Origin: Membranipora membranacea
Taxonomy: Eukaryota > Bryozoa > Gymnolaemata > Cheilostomatida > Membraniporidae
Length of the DNA: 60,000 nucleotides
Assembly (NCBI GenBank): GCA_914767715.1
Contig: OU612065.1
Coordinates: forward strand, 16,928,001-16,988,000
Direction: 5' to 3'
Shown piece by piece: positions 47,701 to 58,513 of the stretch. The notes beneath the pieces were generated by a model. That model was given only the letters and a program-made list of their open reading frames with translations, did not search any database and was not told where the DNA came from. Position numbers and translations under genes: made by a program. Every line of letters starts with the position of its first letter. Within the stretch, counting starts at the first letter, position 1.

Positions 47701-49983
47701 TTGATAAGGAGTAAAAGAACTACTTTGGCCAATAAGCTCTAAGTTACATATTAAAGGTTAGAAAGAATGCAATGAAATTTGGAAAGGGTCACTATCTTAA
47801 CCCTCTGCATGTGTTGTCAAGGCACGTGTGTGACAAGGCATATGTCACTGTAGGCCAATACCTACACATAAATCATTAAATGTAATAAAATTCTGTTCTA
47901 TGGTAACTGGTGGCCATTGAACTCCATATATATATGGAATGGCATAATAAGCTTTCTTTTGACAAACCAAGGGTTAGTTCCTTGTATCATTGCGGAAATG
48001 CTTGAATCAGAAGACTTCTTTTCGGTTTGCAATTTTCTAAATGATGTACATTCTTTGGTTGATCTTTCCACCCACTTGGGACAGCTAATCAGAACTAAGA
48101 TGACAGATCTTTGTTATGTGAAGGTCAGCATTTACTGCCGGGGACAGCCAATCCAAGTGGAGATTTACAATGTACTAGTCAGTTTAGAATGGTAATAGGT
48201 TATGTTGATGGTTATATACCTGTGAAGAATTCAATAGTTGTGACCAGCACATAACCAATAGGTCCTTGGAAAATCATACAAGCCACTTTGAATCATAGTT
48301 GTATCACCCCTTCTGTCCGTGATGAATAACTGGTGCTGAGATTGTTATTTGGGATAAGGAAATAAAAATGATTGATATTGGCCATAAAATTAATCCTTTG
48401 ATGTATTATTATCCAGATTTATGTTAGTTTTAAGACTTAGGAATGCAATCAAGATATTCCTCAACGATAAGTATTAATGTTTGTATAGTGAAGATCATAC
48501 TTAATAATTAACAAACTCTTAGCAGCAAAAGACTAAGATAAAAAAAGTGTACCAGATTAGTCCTACCCCTCCGTTATTGGCATGTTACGCTCAATGAGAA
48601 CAAGTGGGTGCCACAAAGATTTCCTCTCCATGTAACATTGTCCCCCTTTGATGATAGCATGTTCTGTGTAACTCGGTGTTTGTTTGCAAATAAATGAATA
48701 ATCCACTTACTGTGTTGCTCTGTACCTTATCTGCTAATTGTTTGTAGAAGCTGTGTGACTGTACCAAGTTGATAGCAGAGCAGACTCTGCAGTCTGTAGT
48801 CTTCCAGCAGAGTTTGCCAGAACTCAAATCTCCCGACAAAGTGATTGAGGTCGCCACTCGCCAAGACCTGGTTAGTGACTCTGCGGTACTATCCACTCTC
48901 ATCAGTGTTCTCTCCCTGTTGATTACCTTTGGTACATGTCTCAATTAGTTCAGATTCATGCTGGCTATCCAATGCGCTTAATTTACTAGACTGAGAAAGA
49001 ACCACATGTGCGTTGTAAAATTCATGCTGTCAGTGTCAAAATTGCAAATAGGTGGTTAATCTCATGCTTACATGATTAGAATTATTTCTTGCCAATGATA
49101 GTACTTTAGGGAACTACTTCTATCGACTTATGCATCAATTCACAATTATACATAGACAACCCTGGGTAGGTATCGTTTAAATTAGGTAGTTGTCTTCTCC
49201 TGTGTGGAGGGAAGCCGACTACAGTTTTTCCACCATACATTTGATTAGTATGGGCAGAGTGGAATGATGGCAGTTAATTTCGACAAGTATTAGTATCTAG
49301 GCACTAAACCTAATAATGATGAAAGTTTTAGAGTGTTGATGGCCTCCACAATAAAACTAAGACATACCTATTTGGTTATCACGGAGAGAGAGGCTGTTTG
49401 TATGGGAAACAAACCATTTAATTAGCGAGAATGCCGTAGCCTAGCTACCAACTGTATCATCAACAGCTATGGATCAAGTAGAAAGTAATGAGGCAGTTTT
49501 AATCAGTTGTCTGCAGTGGCTGATTGAAATTGAAAATGAACTTCATTAGCCAAGGATATTTTAAATTGGTTTTATGGATATTTATCCTCTTTTCACTAGC
49601 ACTACCGCTATATAGAGATCAATATCAATTTTATTAGACTCCCCATTAAAAACTTGACATATACTGGCAGCATGTGCTAAGTGTTTCAAGTCGGTGTCAG
49701 ACCATCTGGGTGAGAGAACTCTATCTGAAGTGAGCTATTACATGGTATTTTAATATCTTTAAAACTAAGTGAGCATGGTGATATGCAAAATGTGAAATGT
49801 TTGCTCATTTACAAAATGTCATTCTTTTCCCTACCAGATGTTACATGGTTTCAGGTGCTGCCACATACATTATTGATGCTGCTGTCTAGTTGCTCACTGG
49901 AGGAGGCAAGGAATCTGCTCAAACAGGAACCCATTGTGCGACAAGCCATACAAAAATACTGTAAAATTAGTGCAAAGAACTAA
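38750..49983 (+). CDS. GCKR: Glucokinase regulatory protein, two SIS domains
   Basis: Sixteen exons: 38750-38837, 39099-39160, 40171-40242, 40831-40905, 41711-41851, 42810-42958, 43928-43968, 44690-44745, 44917-45026, 45161-45351, 45729-45805, 46074-46158, 46858-46976, 47372-47581, 48748-48870 and 49855-49983; 1728 bases, 575 residues (human 625). In vertebrates GCKR inhibits glucokinase, with binding tuned by fructose 6-phosphate and fructose 1-phosphate. The sequence starts close to [16 protein letters not shown] 1 has AGCGTSGR (86-93), [19 protein letters not shown] (160-171) and GSSRMKGG (234-241), the sugar-phosphate-binding loops. SIS 2 follows ([14 protein letters not shown], then DIRGF), and [10 protein letters not shown] (458-467) holds the lysine region that contacts ligand in GCKR. 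The C-terminal part ends in [21 protein letters not shown], as in the helical lid of GCKR. Bacterial MurQ is the related alternative, but length, second SIS domain and C-terminal lid favour GCKR. No nearby canonical polyadenylation signal was found. Confidence 0.95.
40060..40122. repeat. Imperfect hairpin in GCKR intron
   Basis: CAAAAGCCCCT and TTTTGTTTG pair with CAAAACAAAAC and AGGGGCCTTTGAG across a short loop. A probable foldback transposon remnant with no match to the other families in this window. Confidence 0.5.
40394..40438. mobile_element. 45-bp mini palindromic element, 6-bp target duplication
   Basis: Begins CCATAGACTTAATA and ends TATTAAGTCTATGG around a 16-base centre. GTGTCA flanks both sides (40388-40393 and 40439-40444). 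It lies in the GCKR intron between exons 3 and 4. Confidence 0.82.
41826..42082 (+). repeat. Duplicated segment, source copy spanning the end of GCKR exon 5
   Basis: Covers the last 26 bases of exon 5 (ending GGATTTAATCAAG), its splice donor and about 230 bases of intron. A near-identical copy lies about 571 bases downstream. Confidence 0.88.
42397..42654 (+). repeat. Duplicated segment carrying a partial exon 5 and its splice donor
   Basis: Repeats 41826-42082 with only a few changes, including GGATTTAATCAAGGTTTGAG, the exon end and donor site. No splice acceptor of exon 5 is included, so the exon fragment should be inert unless a cryptic acceptor is used. A short inverted repeat with AAGGATCAAGGATCAAGGAG follows at the right boundary. 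Confidence 0.88.
43400..43530. repeat. Dispersed repeat, related to 20390-20505
   Basis: In the GCKR intron between exons 6 and 7; shares TGCTTGCAC, CCCTCTCTGTC, TTTTCGAAA and GTAGCCGGG-type blocks in the same order with the TAB1-intron copy, plus extra sequence between them. Confidence 0.55.
46015..46047. mobile_element. Decayed mini palindromic element
   Basis: ATGGACTTAATAAT faces TATTAAGTCTATGG, the same core as the element at 40394, but the left end has changed and no target duplication is recognisable. It lies just upstream of GCKR exon 12. Confidence 0.65.
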
Positions 49984-52222
49984 GCATCATTTCCAGGTAA
50001 ATCTGATTTTCTTTATTAGCAGCTTGGGACCATGCATAATGACAAATATTTTTGCTCTGCGGTGCCTTGACTTGCAAATACGCAGAATTATCAGTTACAG
50101 ATATGTATGGATGATAAACTTTATACACACTTACTACCGGTATATACCTTTTTCTGTCTCAGTCATATCATAAATTAAATTTGTTTGCATTGCTCAATAT
50201 ATCCTACATATACTCATGGGTGTCAGTTTTATTTTCAACTGCATTTTTTCGAACCTCATCATGGCTCCCTTCCCTACATTTAAACTGATGTTCCATTACA
50301 CTACGCCCACATCATGTTGGATAATTTGACCAGTGCTGGGTTTGTTCTGCTAACATGCTAATTTGTGCCAAACTGTCTACGTTTGCTACAGTGGGGCTCT
50401 GTAACAGTTATACATCACACCATTATAGCCTTGTGCTCATTTGACCTGACCTGAGTGCAACATTGAGGGCGTCTTAATCCACCCTGCCTCACTTCACTCT
50501 AATTAAACGGCAACACAGCTAAGTGTGATAAATGCGATACAAGATAATGGCATAGCGGATGGAAATGATTTTTTGCAAAAGCGTCATCTAATCAGCAATC
50601 AGGGAGACTTGTTGTGTACTTCAAGCTTCCAACAGCTCAGAGAAATTAGGTTGTTATTTGCAATCTGATATTTAACATCATGTTTCGGACAAGTAATAAG
50701 ATATAGGAGACCAACTTTAAGCTCAGGGGAAAATGATGTTTACGGCACTTGAAAGTGCTGATTAGATGACCTTCATTATAACTTGTTAACCAAAATATAT
50801 GCTATGACGCTGCCGATATGAGATTGATGATGTTCTCCGTGTAATTTCTTACATAAAAACTAATTGCCTCATAATTTCTGATCCAAATTTAATCTGATTC
50901 TGATTAAACATTATCTCGCTCCAAATGGTGAAAACTGTTCTACTAGATATAAATATTGCACTAACGCTTGTATTAGTGCATCCAAGCACTACTGTTCTGT
51001 GTATCGCATACTTAGTTTTAATGCTGTTAACATATTATACATATTCAGTTCTTCCAGTATGGTACCTCTTAGTTATTTATGGCAGAGAACATAAAATTTT
51101 GCGATTGTATCGATTTCTCTCGATAGCTGCAGTGTCAGTCATCCGATTCAGATTATATTGCTGAAGTATACCGAAGTTGGCATCGCTGCTGACCTGTGAA
51201 GGAGGGTTTAATTAACCTTGTCATGCTGCACCCTGGCCAGTAGAGACCAGAAAAAAACATCAACTGAATTGATGAAGTCAGGATTGGTAGGGGGGAATGA
51301 GGGGGGCAGAGTTGGTGGATGAGGGATAGATGCATCTGTCTGAGAGCAATGAACTCCGGGTTCATTGGTGAAACATAAATGCAACATAAAAAGTTCTGTT
51401 GTTTCAGCGTGAGATTCAATTTGAAAGAAAGTCCATATTGGTCACGGTTTTCTCTAAGCAAGACATAAAAACATTACTAACCTGCACACAAAAGATAAAT
51501 AATAAGGTAAATGTGATGTCTGCTCCACGTTTGACCAATATTGACAATCAATTGAAATCAACAGTCATGGAAAAGGGAAAGCCTTGCCAGGCAACTCCCA
51601 AGGGGTTTGCAACAGCTTACCGACGGCTAATTTGCTACTACTATGTTTCTTGTGCCATGATGAACCTTTTGTCAAAATGGTGTTAAAGGTATTGCCTACA
51701 GATTATTGTTATGACGAAAGGGAAGTTCTGTGATTCAACAATAATAATCTTGTGTGGGTAACAGCAGCTTCTCTTTTCGCAGAAACCTACAGTGTTGTGT
51801 TAGTCATGGCGAAAACTAACATGTAAACATGTGTTAATGATATTTCCATACTGTTAAACCATTAATTGAATTTTAACAGTAAACACACTGGCCTTACAAT
51901 CACATGTTTTTTTCCAGGTTGAAGTGTTTGCCTAGTTTAAGACCTCAGAAGATTATTTGTTCTAATGTTTTTCCCTCCCAGACATTTGATCTATTGATTA
52001 TATAAAACTATTTAATCACTTTTGTAATCAGCTGACTCAAGTATGAGAGCAAATCTACTCTATTTTATATGGTATCTAAGACGGAACTTACCAAGGCATA
52101 CACAGTTCACATACTACTTTCTCACCCAACTGCTCGGTGATACCTTGGCTGTTTTCAAATAATAAAAAACATGTTTGCGCTTCAAAGATCATATGCTATT
52201 GCTGTGAGTGACTTGGTAGAAG

Positions 52223-52266
52223 CCATAGACATATAAATACTTAGACTAGTATTTATATGTTTATGG
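52223..52266. mobile_element. 44-bp mini palindromic element, 6-bp target duplication
   Basis: CCATAGACATATAAATAC faces GTATTTATATGTTTATGG. TAGAAG flanks both sides (52217-52222 and 52267-52272). The arms closely match the ends of the 3.3-kb element at 15804-19094. Confidence 0.85.
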
Positions 52267-53140
52267 TAGAAGCACTTGGACTTTTTTCGGTACAATTTAT
52301 ATATTAATTTAATATGGGTATCTGCCAAGAAAATTATGCAGCAACAGAATTCACAACATGTGAATCATCTTTTTTAATGAATCACCGCACCAAATCAGAA
52401 TCATCTAATTTGTAAATTGAATCAAAGCACCAGAACAGGAATAAATGGTAAACAAAAATTATATAACACGAGTCAAACTTGTGAACCATTGTCAAACTCG
52501 TGCTGAGCCCTATGGCAAAGAACGAGGCGAGGAAGATTGTTATGCAGACTCTATATATCGGTCAAGGTAACTCTGACGAACATATCAATTGCAAATAATG
52601 CACTCTGTATGTATTTATACCTTCACTCAAAGCATATACAATTCCAGTTACCATCACCCAACTTCTTATTCGTTAATAGATGAAACCAAAAGGCAGAACG
52701 CTGAAAAACAGATAAATGCTAGGTCAGTGGAAAGGTTGAAAATATTTGGGAACAAACTTTTCTTTTGAATTGCTCGGGTAATACAGTCAGCAATGCAGAT
52801 ATAATTTATAGGTGTAAGAGCATCTGAGGCACGGGTACCTGTTCATTGATCTACGCGTTGTAGAATAAAATATTTGAATGCCTCATGTTTACCGATGAAA
52901 TTTTAATAAATTTTTGGACTGTGGCCGTAATTTTAATGTGCATGACTACAACTTATAAAATCACGGAACCAGGAATGCTTGGTAGCCTACTTGATTAAGT
53001 ATTGTTTACTCGGCATTGGAATGTAGGAAGTGCATTGAATTTTGGTAATACTTTTCCTTTACTTTGAATTTAGATGTCAATTGCGCAATATATTATACTA
53101 TTATAAGCCCAGTGATATATCGGGTTCGCCATTGAAAAAG

Positions 53141-53242
53141 TTTGAACCAGTTTGCTTGCATCGTAGTTGCTTCCCCCGACTGATCAGCCTGCAGCTTATC
53201 AGTGGAAGGGGAGCAAACCCGCTGCAGGCAAACTGGATCAAA
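53141..53242. repeat. Imperfect 100-bp hairpin
   Basis: TTTGAACCAGTTTGC, TGCTTCCCC and the left inner arm pair with GGGGAGCAA, GCAAACTGGATCAAA on the right, with several mismatches and a TGCAG-containing centre. Probably an old foldback element. Confidence 0.5.
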
Positions 53243-53817
53243 CATTCCTGTCTGTGACGTTTGTGTGAACTGAGAAAATAGCATGTGTATCAACTTGTTA
53301 ATAAATTGAAAATTCTCAGATAAGCGATTATTGCAACAAATAACTTCAAGTGATAATCACGATTATATTGGTACTTGAGATATTTGGTGTTAGGTGCAAA
53401 TTTTTCATCTCAAATTCTCTTTGACCAGTTATGTAAGTTTTTTGTAGGTATATCAATTTGACATACCTGGGCAATAGAATGTAAGATGGATGATAATATG
53501 AGGTCATTTTTATCCTCAATATGAGCTCAGAAATCAAACACTGGCCCCAACGGTTTAAAGCTATATCAAATATACTAAATACTCATAATGTGGTCAGTTG
53601 CACGCAACCTTTCATCCTCTGAAAACAAGGTAAGATAAGGCTTGTCAGGTCAATTTGTACTTTTTTCTTCAACCTTATGGAAGAAAATATGTGGAGCTGG
53701 TACGGTGTGGAGGCGTTCTCTTAAAATTGTGATATCGTGGTTGGCGACTGCAATAGCGTTGTTATATGGTTCAGTTAAGATCAAGGTGTGTCACATTGTT
53801 TGTTCTTTATCATAAGT

Positions 53818-53882
53818 CTTGTCATGCGGCTACTTTTTTTGTCTTAAGGGGTAGAACAAAAAAAGTAGCTGAGTGACGAGGT
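53818..53882. repeat. Hairpin of the CTTGTCACGCGG family
   Basis: CTTGTCATGCGGCTACTTTT faces AAAAGTAGCTGAGTGACGAG across about 20 bases. The outer arm CTTGTCAYGCGG matches the cluster at 14970-15142. Confidence 0.65.
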
Positions 53883-56800
53883 TAATGAGTCCCCCTACCA
53901 TAGGAGTAATTGGAAAATGATCGGTTGAGGGTATAACGGTCGTACCCAGATATGTAACTGGTTTGTTTTTACACTTTGGGTCATTGGGAAAATATATATC
54001 ATGATGGTACGGGTCTACCAATATCGGTATTTACTCATCCCTAAACAAGTGTTCAAAGTTTGATGGTCTTTTCACCTGTCTTTTTCTCAACCAAGGTTAG
54101 CTCCTACGAGGGTGGTTACCTTTCAACAGTTGGTTTATGTTGCATATTTAAAACCAGTGCTTCCAAATTTGGATTGGATGTAGCAATGAATCAAGCTGTT
54201 AGAAAGAACTTAGTAAGACACGAGTAACGTAATTTATTTATTTATTTATAGAGGTTGGCTTGAAAGTATACAAATAACATAATTTTTACTGTAGAGCTGC
54301 CAATCTGTGACTGTTACCTTTGTGAATGGCATAATTAAAGATTCTCTTCCATTACATAATACCACGCTGATGATGTATTGATGCAGTAACATTTGTAATT
54401 AAAATCAATGTCATTATAATTACTTTGCTGACTGGCAATATTTGCTATATAATGTTATTATCACTCATACTACTTCTGTCTAATCATATTTTACTAAGTC
54501 TCCATTTGAGTCTTGAGTTAGCTGCAGCTGAGACATGTGTGAACTGCTGCCTCTTAAAAAATTGAGCCTGGTAGGTGGTTTCTGTTGTGATAAAATTCAT
54601 ATAAGAACTCAAATGTTGAAACCAATCAAACTTCGTTGGTCTTTGCAAGCTTATTTGAATTGGATCGATTAAAACTATAATATGTGTAGCTCTAAGGAGT
54701 TCCAATCTCCTGTTTTTCTGGCTAAGGAACTATGCTCTTTGAGCACAACGGTGATTGCTTCCGGTTGTGATATTCGGAAATAATGAATGCAGCGTGGATA
54801 TAAGCGGGCAAGCACCCCTATGTTCTGGTACATAGGACTTCTTTGTTTCCCTGTTGCCTGTAGCTGTAGCTACATGAAGGCAACAGTCTGGTGTTGAAAA
54901 ACTCTAACAGTTGTTTCACTTTGTCTGCTCTACAGTTATTCTGTCTGACTCACTCTTCATTGTAGACATGTTGCTCATGTTTCTGTCGATTTCATCAAGG
55001 TCGATCAAAGTATTTTAATATGTGGGAGGATGCTGATCTGACAGCGTACGAATGGGGCTGATATGTAAAACATGTGTTAAATAAAGGGGAAATCTTTGCA
55101 TCTACATTTGTATGTATCTGCATATTTTATCATCAATTAGAGTAACTGAGCTGAATTTGAAATCAAATTTTTGTTGAGTCGTTTGCGTTGATAGAATTTT
55201 TGCAACTCAAATTCACAATTTCACATTATATAATTTATCTTATTACTACCAAACTACTCGAACTCTCACTACTATTTATTGGCTGTCTCCATACCTAACT
55301 GTTCTCCTATCTTAATAGATATAGCTAAGTAACTCCCAGGGGGGGCTGTTGTCCTCATCACCCGTAGGAGAATACTTCGCAACAATGATGTCATAAATAG
55401 CTTATATATGACATTGTGTATATCCTGTAAATAAGAGGAAAAAGTGAATAGTGCTGCCAGGCTTCAGACATGACAATATTATATATATTATAGAGGATAT
55501 ACATTATTGGTTTTCATGTGATTACACTGTCATGTGGTCACTTCCATCCTCGGAATCCGGTGGCAGTGACCAAAAATTCATAAATATTGATATTTTGCAA
55601 GAGGTTCCATGACTTGTTCTCTTGAACATACCATCAATGCGCTATATACGCATTACCACTTCTGTCTTGTTTAAAAACTTTCCACAAAACCCATGGCAAA
55701 GCTTGACATGTCTGTGTCCCTGTTGCTGACCACGAGAAAGGATATTAGCTCATAGATATTTATAAAATTATTCATTGATAATTTATTGAATGGAAACATA
55801 AAATCTATATCTTATGAGCCTGCTGCCCGCTGCCCGTGTCTGATACAGTGAATTTTATGATAGGTCAGGTCAGGTTAACTAAGTGATTACAGCTCATTTT
55901 GTGTAGGCTAATGGTATTACATTTTCTGTCAGACATGGCAAAGGAAAAGGGGTTATGTAACATCTTTAACTAATTTCTACTGGGCATTTCTTAAATGTCA
56001 TTCTTTGCTCTTAACCTTTGTTACACCTGCAAAAATATTAGCAGCTCTCTTGCACTTGAGCGTATGCAAGACTTTAGCTGGCAGGGGATTTCCATGCCTC
56101 ATATTTGTGAAATTGTTCAATCATTCCCAACTCTCAGCGATCAATATAATTGTGAAAGCCAAGAGCTAAATGCACATGTTGGCTATGATTGGTTTCTTCA
56201 TTGTCTGATGTTGACATGTTATAAGCAGAATTTGTTACTCGCTGCTTGTTTTCACCTCTGCTGGAACGAGAGAAATATTGTGCTGGTAGTATTTTGCTAC
56301 TTGGAGTCAGCTATGGATATTTACTAGGCGCAAATTTTACAGTCATGTTAGTCCTGGTGCTGGTCAGAAGTGTTTTGTTGACCGCTGACTAATTTAAAAT
56401 CGGAACTGGTATTGACTTCTCTCAGTCTGCCGTAATTGCCATCCTTCCTGTCAACACTGTGAGAGGTATTTAATTATTGCAAAGGAGCTGGCAGCTAAAT
56501 CAGAGCCTAGCGGTTGTTATTAAATTAGCATAACATTAATGTCAGCTCGGTGCAGATTATCGATAATGGGTATAGTATAGACACTAGGTCCATATTATTG
56601 TTATTCCTCTGCGATGGTGTTGAGTTAGCACGAGAAAGGGACCACAGTGCTACCTTAGAGAGTTTAGTTTTGCACTTTGACATAGTATCACTTTGCTGAA
56701 CCTGTAATGTCTTCTCTTTGACTTCTAGGTTGTGAGTATTTATTAGAATGCATGGTCCGTACAGGTTTGTTGTAATTAGCTTGGCGCAATTTTACTATTC

Positions 56801-57202
56801 CTCTATTTGTCATTCGAACATAAACATGAAATAACCATTGGAAGGTTTTTGTTGCAAAGTTCCAATTGCATGTCTTGGCTTTGATGAGGATTTAGTATAG
56901 AGAGACGTCAGTTTTGTAAACTTCATTAGTTTTGATATTTATTACTTTGAACACTGCTGTGCTGAATAAATGATGGAAAAAAGTCCATAGATTCATTTGC
57001 AAGTTGCTAGATAAACTAAAATAACCATAGTATATGATACACCATTATATACCAACATTTTCATTCAAGCCTGTTCAAGTCTACAGATAAAGAGAGCTAA
57101 TAAATTCTTAATTAAAAAGGTATAATAAATTTATTTTGTAGACCTGAATTAATCAACTGAGAATTTGTACTCTGACAAGTAAGCCACACTCAAGACATCG
57201 CC

Positions 57203-58513
57203 ATGGATGAAGTGGTTGTACTTGTTGATGAACATGCTGACCACCATCATTTCACAAACTGCAGCTCGGAACTCCAAAACTTCACCTGCGACTCAGATCG
57301 TTTGTGGATATTTCGCACCCAGTATCTGGAAATTCATGGATATCTAGCTATACTTGTATGCATAGCAGGAATATTCGGCAACTTAGCAAACATTGTCGTC
57401 TTTACGCGACCAAAGATGGCAACGTCTCCTGTTAATCACCTTCTGATGATGGTCGCAGTGGCTGATTTGGCTTTGGTAGTGGTTTATTTGGTGCAAGCCA
57501 TCTTATTTTACATTATCTATCATGAGAAAAATAAGGACCCGTTATATCTGTATACTGAAGCACCGGCATACGTACTGTATTTCTGCACATCGTTTGTAGT
57601 TGTCTGTCATGCCATTGCAATATGGCACACAATTGCTGTAGCCACGTTCCGATGGATGACTCTGGCGATGCCTTATGGAAAATTCTACTGCACTCTGAAA
57701 AATGCTCGGATATGCACAGTTGTTCTAGTGATTGCTAATGGTATGGTCAGTATAGCCAACTGGTACACCGTAGGGGTTAACACAACCGAGATTTCCGACT
57801 GCCATTTTTGTAACCAAACATTTTTCACCGTTGAGGGTAAGCAAGACATCCAGTTCAACAATTGGCTGTTTGCAGTTTTCGGAAAGATTTTACCTTGTGT
57901 TCTCCTCATGATTCTGACTATTCTCCTATTGATTATAATGCAAAGAGCGGAGGTGAAGCGTCAGCAGTTACTTACAAAGGGTAAGAATGAGGAATCGAGA
58001 CGTCACCAGGAACATAACCGCACAACAGGAATGCTTCTAGCAGTTGTTGTCATTTTCCTACTGATTGAGTTACCCCATGGCATTTACATTATAATTATGG
58101 GATATGTAGTGCCGTTACAAAGGTACTACGTAGCTTTTGGAGAACTTATCGACATGGTAACTCTCATAGCCTTTAGTATTAACTTCATATTGTACTCAGT
58201 AATGAGCAGACAATTCCGAACAACCTTTTTCTCATTGTTTTGCAAAAAGACTCTGCAGCAGCAAGCTAATACTTTCAGACGGTTGTCAACAGTACTTACT
58301 CACACAAAACATAGCACTGCTAGTAAGCCTGAATCTCATCCGCTGAGCAAATCCACTACCAAAAATTCTCTTCGCTACACATGTGAAGAGAAATTTAACA
58401 AAAACTATCTACACCCGGCAGCCTCGCCTCTCCTATCAGGGAGCTGTGAAGACAGAACCTTGACCACCTCCATTGGCAGCGACACCCATTCAGGCAATGG
58501 TGTACCTATATAA
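57203..58513 (+). CDS. Class A GPCR, myosuppressin-receptor (DMSR)-like
   Basis: Intronless, 436 residues. The start ATG at 57203 is in an ideal context (GCCATGG). The N terminus has N-glycosylation sites (NCS, NFT). Seven membrane segments lie at about 45-68, 75-103, 120-147, 168-189, 218-246, 275-300 and 310-332. Helix 1 has GN (59-60) and helix 2 has Asp88. A helix 3 cysteine (128) can pair with Cys200 or Cys203. The DRY motif is replaced by FRW (149-151). Helix 6 carries ELPHG (289-293) and helix 7 SINFILY (325-331) in place of NPxxY. The HGYLAILVCIAGIFGNLANI start and these variants fit the DMSR/FMRFamide-receptor and nematode srw-like group, which bind RFamide neuropeptides at the plasma membrane. 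The Ser/Thr-rich tail (about 350-436) offers phosphorylation sites. The exact ligand cannot be read from sequence. Confidence 0.88.
   Translation: MDEVVVLVDEHADHHHFTNCSSELQNFTCDSDRLWIFRTQYLEIHGYLAILVCIAGIFGNLANIVVFTRPKMATSPVNHLLMMVAVADLALVVVYLVQAILFYIIYHEKNKDPLYLYTEAPAYVLYFCTSFVVVCHAIAIWHTIAVATFRWMTLAMPYGKFYCTLKNARICTVVLVIANGMVSIANWYTVGVNTTEISDCHFCNQTFFTVEGKQDIQFNNWLFAVFGKILPCVLLMILTILLLIIMQRAEVKRQQLLTKGKNEESRRHQEHNRTTGMLLAVVVIFLLIELPHGIYIIIMGYVVPLQRYYVAFGELIDMVTLIAFSINFILYSVMSRQFRTTFFSLFCKKTLQQQANTFRRLSTVLTHTKHSTASKPESHPLSKSTTKNSLRYTCEEKFNKNYLHPAASPLLSGSCEDRTLTTSIGSDTHSGNGVPI

Larger units (their letters stand above)
49984..57202. other. Gene-poor stretch between GCKR and the GPCR
   Basis: No exon or RNA gene is supported. 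The longest open frames (50925-51164, 51399-51686, 55995-56327) lack recognisable motifs and are hydrophobic or low in structure as expected of AT-rich noise. GCKR 3' untranslated sequence must occupy the start; regulatory DNA for the GPCR may lie at the end. Three hairpin elements are listed separately. Confidence 0.6.

Noticed and set aside
48871-48935. GCKR exon 15 extended past 48870
   Set aside because: The frame stays open, but cutting at the GTTAGT donor joins DL to VLPHTLL, matching the GCKR consensus, whereas the extension adds unrelated residues.
51399-51686. 95-codon open frame after GCKR as an extra exon
   Set aside because: GCKR already ends in frame at 49983 with the expected lid sequence, and this frame has no family resemblance.
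55995-56327. 110-codon open frame before the GPCR
   Set aside because: No motifs, no splice partners, and the length is expected by chance in a 7-kb AT-rich stretch on six frames.
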